Positions 16,202 through 22,596 of a stretch of 33,414 nucleotides of DNA are shown in pieces. Both the position numbers and the translations under genes were made by a program. A model generated the notes under the pieces. That model was not told the DNA's origin, did no database searches, and was given only the letters and a program-made list of their open reading frames with translations. Source of the DNA: Lachnospiraceae bacterium (lineage in GTDB: Bacteria > Bacillota > Clostridia > Lachnospirales > Lachnospiraceae); contig CAJTIR010000041.1 of NCBI GenBank assembly GCA_910576385.1, positions 1 to 33,414 of the forward strand. The letters run 5' to 3'. Numbering within the stretch: position 1 is the stretch's first letter; each line of letters begins with the position of its first letter.

Positions 16202-16933
16202 TTATCTTATCTGGTGAATATAAAACTTAAATTTGTCCGTCCTGTAACAGCATTTAAAATATTCAATTGCCACTTCCTTTCCATTTACAATTCCACATGT
16301 CGTACAGCAGAACTGCAGTAATGGTCTTTCTTCCTCTACATCCAGGTATTCTGCCAACTCATCATGAGCGCTGATTGCCTCAATCGTGCGGGTAGCCTTT
16401 GTAATTTTCACACCATACTTATCCTCCAGGATTTTATACAATGAAACTTGTGAAAAATCATAGAGATCAATTTCTGGAAATAATTTATACGGCAAATACG
16501 TTGTCGTATAGTTCAAAGGTTCTTCGTCAGCATAATAAATTCTTGCTAACTGAAATAATTCTTCATTCTCGTTCAAATTCAGAATATTTCTTTTTTTGAC
16601 ATCTGCCAGTATCACTTTTTTGCTGATCACTTTTCTCTTAGGTGTATAACCCAATTTTTCAATATCCTGTGTACAGCTTGTAATTGAAACTAAATTATTT
16701 TGTTCTCCATCCCCCTTTACATAAGTACCTTTTCCGTGAACTCGATACAGATACCCTTCTCTGACCAAATCATCAATGGCTTTTCGGATCGTGATCCGGC
16801 TTACATCGAACAATGCCATTAACTCTCTTTCGCTTGGTATTGTTTCACTCTCCTTATATGTATTATTGTCAATCCCCTTAATAATCTCTTGCTTAATATG
16901 ATAATATTTGGGAACTTTATATTCCTCTGACAC
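16202..16933 (-). CDS. GntR/HutC-family transcriptional regulator (UTRA domain)
   Basis: 243-residue regulator. The N-terminal GntR winged helix contains YYHIKQEIIKGID, ESETIPSERELMALFDVSRITIRKAIDDLVREGYLYRVHGKGTYV split across residues ~25-70, and the C-terminal UTRA effector domain includes FQLARIYYADEEPLNYTTTYLP and the closing RTDKFKF strand. The frame is open to 16954, but a GTG at 16931-16933 with AAGGAGGG six bases upstream is the likely start; the ATG at 16954 would translate that ribosome site. First gene of the transporter-catabolic operon, with a promoter and repeated ACTGGTTAT boxes immediately upstream. It probably represses the operon until a pathway sugar phosphate or nucleoside binds. 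Confidence 0.9.
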   Translation of the reverse strand: MSEEYKVPKYYHIKQEIIKGIDNNTYKESETIPSERELMALFDVSRITIRKAIDDLVREGYLYRVHGKGTYVKGDGEQNNLVSITSCTQDIEKLGYTPKRKVISKKVILADVKKRNILNLNENEELFQLARIYYADEEPLNYTTTYLPYKLFPEIDLYDFSQVSLYKILEDKYGVKITKATRTIEAISAHDELAEYLDVEEERPLLQFCCTTCGIVNGKEVAIEYFKCCYRTDKFKFYIHQIR

Positions 16934-16952
16934 TTTTTTCCCTCCTTTTCCC

Positions 16953-16982
16953 ACTGGTTATATTCACTTGTCAACTGGTTAT
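16953..16982 (-). promoter_or_regulatory. tandem operator candidate for the GntR regulator
   Basis: ATAACCAGT (minus strand) occurs at 16974-16982 and 16953-16961, exactly 21 bp apart, two helical turns, on the same face. A third related box in the opposite orientation (ACTGGTAT on the minus strand, 17013-17020) lies inside the promoter spacer. The downstream pair lies between the predicted transcription start and the GTG start, where a bound repressor would block elongation. Confidence 0.55.
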
Positions 16983-17001
16983 GATGTCTCTTTATGCTAT
17001 T

Positions 17002-17030
17002 ATAATATCTTAATACCAGTTTTTCGTCAA
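17002..17030 (-). promoter_or_regulatory. promoter of the gntR-led operon
   Basis: Minus strand: TTGACG (17025-17030), a 17-bp spacer and TATTAT (17002-17007); the overlapping TATAAT three bases further on would need a 20-bp spacer. The spacer carries an ACTGGTAT box shared with the downstream repeats. With no other strong promoter seen before 5.86 kb, it probably drives the whole operon. Confidence 0.65.
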
Positions 17031-17114
17031 TATCTGAATTTTTCACTAATATAGGCTTTATTTATTGTATAATTTGCATAAAATATAAGGTATTTTTTCC
17101 CTTTTTTCCAAAAC

Positions 17115-17168
17115 AAAATAATACCACCAAATAACTGGATATGATCAGTTGATTAGTGGTATTATTTT
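17115..17168. terminator. bidirectional-type hairpin terminator downstream of the protease gene
   Basis: A perfect 13-bp stem AAAATAATACCAC (17115-17127) / GTGGTATTATTTT (17156-17168), with an inner AACTG/CAGTT stem (17133-17137, 17146-17150). On the minus strand the stem ends in ATTATTTTGTTTT, so it can stop transcription from the ATPase-protease cassette before gntR. It lies in the 426-bp gap 16934-17359, which otherwise holds the gntR promoter and the inverted-repeat segment at 17246-17338; no gene is seen there. Confidence 0.7.
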
Positions 17169-17245
17169 ATGGTATCTTCTATTATAAAATAACTATAATC
17201 ACAAAAGTTTCAAATTAGAATATATTCCCATAAATATACAGCAAT

Positions 17246-17338
17246 ATAAGAAATTTTTATGTAGCATTAACATTGCTCATGCAAGCCTTTTCACGCAAAA
17301 CGTCATTAATTTACGCTTTCTACCGTAAAATTTCTTAT
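17246..17338. repeat. inverted-repeat-bounded segment after the protease gene
   Basis: ATAAGAAATTTTTAT at 17246-17260 is the inverse of GTAAAATTTCTTAT at 17325-17338 (one-base bulge). The roughly 65-bp interior is locally less A/T-rich and contains further small complementary runs (GCAT/ATGC). It starts about 22 bp after the protease stop codon and could form a long structured 3' end of the mRNA. No coding frame is evident. Confidence 0.5.
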
Positions 17339-17359
17339 GTTAGAAAATATCGACTATAT

Positions 17360-19594
17360 TTACTCAAATTCAATTTCCTCATTGATTTTTTTATTAATAT
17401 CAATTCTTGTCTGAACATCAATCTTATTGACTAGCCAACCATTTAGAGTACAATTCTTAATAAATTCATCAATTCTATTGACACCATTTATTTCTTTTAA
17501 CGTAACTACAACTCCAAAGCGAATCCCCATTCCATCTTTAGGGTCTAAGCGGTTATTCGTTTTTATTTCCATTCCCCAATTTTTATTGTCGTAAGATTTC
17601 TTAGGCCTCATTTTATTTTTGGGTCTTTCTGCAATATATTTTACATTATCCCATTTTCTAAATCTTTCTCTTGCTTCACCCTCCAAAAGGAAATATTTTT
17701 CATTATCTAATATTATATCCTGATTCTGTTTATCGCCCTTAATATCCTCTATTTTCCCTTTATTATTGATTCTACCGAATTGTAAATTAAGTTCTGTATT
17801 TGTATAATCAACACCTTGTGCTCTGTCACACATAGGGAAATAACACATCGTTGCCCTTGCAATATAAGGGTATTTGTCATCTTTCATTGGAACTGGAAAA
17901 TAATAATTATATGTATTCCATTTTTCACTTACATCATATACCAGAAATTTAATTTCATCTTCCTTTGTGTGAACAATATCATCTATTTTAATAGGTACTA
18001 TACCATGTCCATACAAGGCAACCTCTTCTGGTGTCGGCTTTTCATTCCAGTTTCTTGCAGCATCAATAAGCATCGCTTTTGCAACTTCTCTATTCAATCC
18101 CAAAATATCAATCAAATAAGACAATTTTCGGGCAATCCAAGGAGCCGCAAATGAGGTACCAGCAACATTTGCTTCCCCTAATGGTTCACAAACCTTAATA
18201 TATTTTTCTTCACTCCCACCATAATAACTAACATCTGGTTTTGCAAAAAAGGATAATGCCAATCCTCTTCTTGCATACCTAGTTGAAAAACCATTTTGGG
18301 TCACTGCATTAACTACCATACTGTTTATTGAATCAGCAGGCGAGCCTATTTTCTCAATATCAGCACTAGGCTTATTCGTCCCTGCAACGACAAAAATAAC
18401 ATCATTCTCATATTGGATTTTATCTAATATGGCAGCTTCTGCAGAAATAAAATTGTCATTCACTTCCTGATTACTTCCGAGCGAAATATTCCAAACCTTT
18501 ATGTCTTTATTATTTGCAATAATCTCTTTTATTTGTTTTGTAATAGTAAAAGAAGAAAATTTTGAACCTATCGCAACACCAAAATGGCGTACTCTAAATC
18601 TGCCACACCCATCATCAAGCCACGGATTTAATCTTGCACCATCTACAATAATAGAATCCACTGCTGTCCCATGACGATAATCATCTGGGTTTTTTGGAAG
18701 ATTATCGTCAACCATATCATGATACTCAACCCATTCACCAAAATAGACACGTTTATCAAATAACGTATCAATCACCCCAATAGTCGGCTCAATGGTTGGG
18801 GAAGGCATATACAGAGTCCCTTGCTGATATTCCTGAATGAAGTCTTCTGGAGATAATTCTGATAAATCCTCTGTTGCCATAGAAACAAGATATGGCGCTT
18901 TCTCAAATAAAATCTGTAATTGATTTTCATCTAAAAATACTGTCTGATTATCCAATATTCTACTTTTTAAAATGTCGATTCCAATATTTTTGAATAACAT
19001 CTTTGTATCTGTACGCGTATTATACAATGTTATGATACTTTGTTTTAATTGGTGTGTCGCCATTTCCACCTCAAAATCTTCAATATATGAAACGTCTGCA
19101 ACTACCTGTTTAAACATAGACTTTACTATTGAAAATCGAGAGAATGGTATTTTATCCATTGTTTTTCTATCGTCAAAAGTAACTTTATCTATTCCATTTT
19201 GAAACTTCTCTTTGATTATATCACTTGTTTTTAAAAGTAGTTCTATACTTTCATCCAAATCTTCCATATCAAGAAAGTACGTAATAATATGTTTCGTTTT
19301 TTCTTTATTAAATTTAGCGCCCACAATAGCATAATTAGACTCTTTTCCTTTAAACAATCCTGCAATTCGATTACTCTTTGCAACTATTTTATTATAATGA
19401 ACACTAATCAATATCCCCTCAAAAGGTCTTCTTTCATGTTTCCAAAATTCTTTAATTTGAACTAATCTCTCTATCAATCTAAGCAACTGTTCTCTTGTTA
19501 CTACTTTTTTGCTGTTCATGGATACCCCTCCACCGCCACTAGTTTTCGAAGCTTGAATAAATCGCTTTCCCTTTAACTCCAGTACATTATTCAT
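17360..19594 (-). CDS. ietS: cytoplasmic subtilisin-like (S8) protease of an IetAS-type pair
   Basis: 744-residue protein with a central S8 domain. Catalytic Asp276 lies in TIGVIDTLFD, His308 in DYRHGTAVDS, oxyanion Asn407 in VFVVAGTNK and Ser481 in VAGTSFAAPW, so the triad is complete. There is no signal peptide or membrane segment, so it should act in the cytoplasm. Residues ~30-260 form a helical/mixed domain I cannot name, and ~520-744 a Lys/Asp/Asn-rich, probably beta-rich tail. The gene overlaps the AAA+ ATPase by 8 bp. By architecture it matches IetS, the protease partner of the AAA+ protein IetA. Two starts are possible: 19594, with GGGGG nine bases upstream, or Met26 at 19519, with a very strong GGAGG; a Gly-rich stretch SGGGGV is encoded by that site. 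The gene is clearly more A+T-rich than the flanks. Homology is inferred from motifs and order, so the symbol is tentative. Confidence 0.9.
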   Translation of the reverse strand: MNNVLELKGKRFIQASKTSGGGGVSMNSKKVVTREQLLRLIERLVQIKEFWKHERRPFEGILISVHYNKIVAKSNRIAGLFKGKESNYAIVGAKFNKEKTKHIITYFLDMEDLDESIELLLKTSDIIKEKFQNGIDKVTFDDRKTMDKIPFSRFSIVKSMFKQVVADVSYIEDFEVEMATHQLKQSIITLYNTRTDTKMLFKNIGIDILKSRILDNQTVFLDENQLQILFEKAPYLVSMATEDLSELSPEDFIQEYQQGTLYMPSPTIEPTIGVIDTLFDKRVYFGEWVEYHDMVDDNLPKNPDDYRHGTAVDSIIVDGARLNPWLDDGCGRFRVRHFGVAIGSKFSSFTITKQIKEIIANNKDIKVWNISLGSNQEVNDNFISAEAAILDKIQYENDVIFVVAGTNKPSADIEKIGSPADSINSMVVNAVTQNGFSTRYARRGLALSFFAKPDVSYYGGSEEKYIKVCEPLGEANVAGTSFAAPWIARKLSYLIDILGLNREVAKAMLIDAARNWNEKPTPEEVALYGHGIVPIKIDDIVHTKEDEIKFLVYDVSEKWNTYNYYFPVPMKDDKYPYIARATMCYFPMCDRAQGVDYTNTELNLQFGRINNKGKIEDIKGDKQNQDIILDNEKYFLLEGEARERFRKWDNVKYIAERPKNKMRPKKSYDNKNWGMEIKTNNRLDPKDGMGIRFGVVVTLKEINGVNRIDEFIKNCTLNGWLVNKIDVQTRIDINKKINEEIEFE

Positions 19595-20654
19595 TAATTT
19601 CTTCCCCCTTACTTAATTTTCTGGATACAGTGCTTTTAGATTCTCCTTTGAGCTTTTCTATTTCTCTGACTGTAAACCCTTGTGCATGAAGTTGCTCTAT
19701 ATCAGTTTCTTCTAAATTACCTATCAAATAATTATAAAGCCTTCTCAAATAATCATATTCTATATTTGCATCGCTAAATGCCAAAGAGGTTTTAATAATA
19801 TTTTTCAATTCCCCTGGATAAGGCAAATCAGACGATGCCCTCAATATCTTCTTAAATAACCTGGTATCTTTAGGAATACCTTTAAAATTTTTAATAAAAG
19901 ATATAAAATAATGCTCTGCGACTTCCAATAAATCTTCTTTGCTATATCTATTAAAATTAATCACTGCATCAAAACGCCTAATTAGAGCTTTATCAAAATT
20001 AGAATACAAATTTGTTGTCGCAATAATTATTATTTCCTTATTTAGATCAGTTAATCTATCAAGCTCTCTCAATATAGTTGAAGTAACCCGCCCCATTTCT
20101 CGCACATCATTTCTATTAACTCTATCCAAGGCAATTACATCTATTTCATCAAATAAAATAACAATTTTATTTGAATATGGAATCATATTTATCTCAGCAA
20201 AAACACTGGCAATATTTTTATTAGTCTGACCTAGTTTACTATCAATTAAATGCTCAAAATCAACACAATATAATGTTCTGCCAAGCAACCTTGCTATATG
20301 TTTTGAAGCCTCCGTTTTTCCACTACCTGGCAATCCTTCAAGCAAAAATTTATTTATCCCAATATTATGATTAACTGCATTAATAATACCTTTTATATCA
20401 TTAGATATTATTACTGGCAAATTCAATGGTTGCATTTCTCTGATATCTATCTGTTTTAAAAATTCACTTTCAAAATCACTAGCCTGTGGAACATACAAGT
20501 TGGATTCTGCTATTAACCCCATTATATATTCAGCCAGCTGATAATCACCAATAGCGTCAAAATATTTCGCTATGCTTACTGCCTCATTTCTAAATGCATT
20601 CTCATTTTTTTCAATATGATATTTTATTAAATTTAATACATTTTGTTTTTTCAC
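19587..20654 (-). CDS. ietA: AAA+ ATPase of an IetAS-type pair, with C-terminal HTH-like segment
   Basis: 355-residue AAA+ ATPase. Walker A GLPGSGKT (107-114), pore-loop-like SKLGQTNKNI (139-148), Walker B ILFDEID (166-172), sensor 1 ATTN (212-215), Arg-finger RRFD (226-229), then a small helical lid (YPGELKNIIKTS). The last ~30 residues, GFTVREIEKLKGESKSTVSRKL, read like a helix-turn-helix, unusual on a remodelling ATPase. Residues 1-80 are a helical N-domain without recognised motif. The start is GTG (20652-20654) after GGAGGTG. In the plasmid IetAS pair the ATPase counteracts the protease, and IetAS has also been reported as an anti-phage system; the same division of labour is likely here but is inference. 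The own promoter carries repeated boxes, so autoregulation through the HTH is possible. Confidence 0.9.
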   Translation of the reverse strand: MKKQNVLNLIKYHIEKNENAFRNEAVSIAKYFDAIGDYQLAEYIMGLIAESNLYVPQASDFESEFLKQIDIREMQPLNLPVIISNDIKGIINAVNHNIGINKFLLEGLPGSGKTEASKHIARLLGRTLYCVDFEHLIDSKLGQTNKNIASVFAEINMIPYSNKIVILFDEIDVIALDRVNRNDVREMGRVTSTILRELDRLTDLNKEIIIIATTNLYSNFDKALIRRFDAVINFNRYSKEDLLEVAEHYFISFIKNFKGIPKDTRLFKKILRASSDLPYPGELKNIIKTSLAFSDANIEYDYLRRLYNYLIGNLEETDIEQLHAQGFTVREIEKLKGESKSTVSRKLSKGEEINE

Positions 20655-20683
20655 AAGAGTGCACCTCCAATTACTTTTTTTAT

Positions 20684-20728
20684 ATTATATCATATTTCAG
20701 GACAAAATAATACTATTTTGGGACAAAA
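20684..20728 (-). promoter_or_regulatory. promoter and tandem operator of the ATPase-protease cassette
   Basis: A consensus -10 TATAAT sits at 20684-20689 (minus strand) with a poor -35. Directly upstream are two copies of a 15-mer, TTTTGTCCCAAAATA (20714-20728) and TTTTGTCCTGAAATA (20693-20707). They match at 13 of 15 positions and have a period of exactly 21 bp; the first contains a small TTTTG-TCC-CAAAA dyad. Their placement over the -35 region suggests a repressor or activator site. Confidence 0.6.
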
Positions 20729-20753
20729 AATAAAATTTTATACTTACTGAACT

Positions 20754-20783
20754 AAAAAAGCCGCCTGCATAACATCAGACGAC
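20754..20783 (-). terminator. terminator of the permease-ATPase-response regulator operon
   Basis: Minus strand: GTCGTCTG, loop ATGTTATG, CAGGCGGC, then TTTTTT. Eight base pairs including two G-U. It lies about 100 bp after the response regulator stop and insulates the ATPase-protease cassette promoter from read-through. Confidence 0.8.
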
Positions 20784-20885
20784 TATATTAGTTAAATTAT
20801 CGCAAAATACTTCAAAGCATCCTTTAGCGCTTCCACTTTTTCCGCTATCAGATGTTTTCTCTGCTATTTCAATTCCTCTACCATA
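20784..20885 (-). other. short unexplained tail, possible gene remnant
   Basis: Between the response-regulator stop and the terminator, the minus strand reads MVEELK, one in-frame stop, then an open stretch ending EKVEALKDALKYFAII before TAA. The amphipathic run looks protein-like but has no recognisable family and no ribosome site. It may be a decayed gene end (for instance of the missing kinase or an unrelated gene) or simply untranslated leader of the terminator. Confidence 0.25.
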
Positions 20886-21548
20886 TTAGATATAGCGATA
20901 TCCTACTCCCCAGACAGTTAGTATCCGTTCTGGGTTTTTGGGATCTTTTTCAAGCTTTTCCCGCAGCCATTTGATATGCACCGTCAACGTCTGTGGTTCA
21001 CTCTCACTGTCAACCCCCCAAATTTTATGAAATAGTTCCTCTTTTTTTAGAACCTTTCCCTTGTTCTCCATAAAATACAAGAGCAAATCAAATTCCTTTG
21101 TTGTCAACACAATTTCCTGCCCTGCCTCGTACACACGCCGCCCAGCTTTGTCCATTTTAAGCGTTCCATCCACAATTTGATCAGAAAAATATCTGCGCTT
21201 CATAATTCCTTTTACTTTTGCCAGCAAAATATCTATATCATATGGCTTCTCCATATAATCATCCGCCCCCAGCAGCAATCCATTTAACTTATCTTCTTTG
21301 CCGTTTTGGGCGCTCAGCATGATAATCGGTGTATTATGATGCTCACGGATCTTACTGCAGACGCCAAACCCATCCAAATTTGGGAGCAATAAATCCAAGA
21401 GAACCAACTTCGCCCCTTCTGCTTCATAGATCTCCAAAGCCTCCTCCCCAGACAAGGCCAGATAGGTATCATATCCTTCCGCCCTCAGAAAGTCTGACAG
21501 TAACCCTCCAATTTCTTCATTGTCCTCCACCACGATAATATCCGCCAT
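20886..21548 (-). CDS. OmpR/PhoB-family response regulator
   Basis: 220-residue two-domain regulator. Receiver domain: acidic pocket VVEDN (Glu8-Asp9), phospho-acceptor Asp52 in LVLLDLLLPNLDG, MLSAQNG switch residue and the conserved Lys in YMEKPYD. The C-terminal winged helix runs from about residue 125, with the ELFHKIWG and TLTVHIKWLREKLEKDP segments ending in GVGYRYI. Third gene after the FtsX permease and ABC ATPase, as in antimicrobial-sensing modules, but a kinase gene is missing next to it. The ribosome site AGAGGAG fits the ATG at 21548. It probably controls the transporter genes and may be phosphorylated by the lone kinase at 4186-5553. Confidence 0.95.
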   Translation of the reverse strand: MADIIVVEDNEEIGGLLSDFLRAEGYDTYLALSGEEALEIYEAEGAKLVLLDLLLPNLDGFGVCSKIREHHNTPIIMLSAQNGKEDKLNGLLLGADDYMEKPYDIDILLAKVKGIMKRRYFSDQIVDGTLKMDKAGRRVYEAGQEIVLTTKEFDLLLYFMENKGKVLKKEELFHKIWGVDSESEPQTLTVHIKWLREKLEKDPKNPERILTVWGVGYRYI

Positions 21549-21679
21549 ACAATCTCCTCTGCCTTCTAAACTTAATCAACTGCTCTGTTTCCCATTCAGT
21601 AATCATTTCATTTGGCTGCTATCTCATCTTTGCCTTTATTATTTCTCAAGGCAGCTTACCTTTGTCACTATATTTCTTG

Positions 21680-22480
21680 TTACCAGCCCATCTCCACCAG
21701 CCACTGATTGAGCTTGCGCTCCCGTTCCCGCAGCAGCCGCTCTATATCTGTTGTCTGCTCACGATCATCTTTTTTCTGGGACAGCAAGCAGCCCAATGCT
21801 AGCTCACCTTTGATATTCCCATCTACAATATACAATATTCTGCTGCATTTTGCAGCAACTTTCAAATCATGAGTGACCAACATAATCGTTGTTCCTTCTT
21901 GATTAAGCCGATTTAACACGCGCATCACTTCCTCCGAAGCTCCGCGATTCAAGGCTCCTGTTGGTTCATCCGCAAATAATATTTGTGGACAATTAATCAA
22001 GCTACGGCAGATACAAGCTCTCTGAAGCTGTCCGCCAGAGACTTCTGTGATATCATTTGCAGCAATCTCACTGATACCTAATTTGTGCATCAATGACGTA
22101 CCATATGTATCAATTTCTTTTCTGGTACGGTCTTTCTTACGAGACTGGTAGCCCGGAAGCAGAATATTATCCATTACCGTGAGATTTTTCAGCATATGCA
22201 TCTGTTGGAAAATAAATCCCATCTCATTGAGACGCACTTTTGCCAGCTCTTTTTCGTTTAACTTTGTAATTTCTTTGCCCCCTAAAATTACTTGCCCTGC
22301 CGTCGGACGGTCCATGCCCGAAACACTGTAGAGAAGTGTTGATTTCCCAGAACCAGAAGGGCCCATCACCGCTATCATTTCCCCCTGTTCAATGGTAAAA
22401 TTCACATTGACCAACACATTATTTTGCCTTTTATTGATAATATAAGTCTTACATAAATCTTTCACTTGCAATGCCTGCAT
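21680..22480 (-). CDS. ABC transporter ATPase, MacB/LolD-like
   Basis: 266-residue ATPase. Walker A GPSGSGKST (40-48), Q-loop in GFIFQQMHML, signature VSGGQLQRACICRSL, Walker B ILFADEPTGAL and the H-loop VTHDLKVAA. It belongs with FtsX-type permeases that act on extracytoplasmic lipids or peptides rather than moving solute through a channel. The C-terminal 35 residues are highly charged (DREQTTDIERLLRERERKL), a coiled extension beyond the core. The ATG at 22480 follows GGAGGAGAAG; the frame opens further up at 22510 without a better site. Partner of the permease 92 bp upstream. Confidence 0.94.
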   Translation of the reverse strand: MQALQVKDLCKTYIINKRQNNVLVNVNFTIEQGEMIAVMGPSGSGKSTLLYSVSGMDRPTAGQVILGGKEITKLNEKELAKVRLNEMGFIFQQMHMLKNLTVMDNILLPGYQSRKKDRTRKEIDTYGTSLMHKLGISEIAANDITEVSGGQLQRACICRSLINCPQILFADEPTGALNRGASEEVMRVLNRLNQEGTTIMLVTHDLKVAAKCSRILYIVDGNIKGELALGCLLSQKKDDREQTTDIERLLRERERKLNQWLVEMGW

Positions 22481-22496
22481 TTCTTCTCCTCCATTC

Positions 22497-22596
22497 TTAA
22501 TCCATCTCATAGATCTGCTGTTCCATATTTTTTAATCTATTTCATTGGTTCGTTCTGTATAATCTTCCTTTTCTAATCCATCTCATTGATCTGCTG
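22497..22596 (-). repeat. imperfect triplication of the permease gene tail
   Basis: The last codons of the permease, read as QQINEMD-stop (22573-22596), recur downstream as QQIYEMD-stop (22497-22520). A third, poorer copy (NEID-stop region) lies at 22532-22550. The three copies account for most of the 92-bp gap before the ATPase gene and look like small tandem duplications of the 3' end. Confidence 0.6.

Noticed and set aside
17115-17168. Large hairpin considered as an integration or attachment site
   Set aside because: The stem followed by a T-rich run on the minus strand fits a terminator; no integrase or tRNA nearby.
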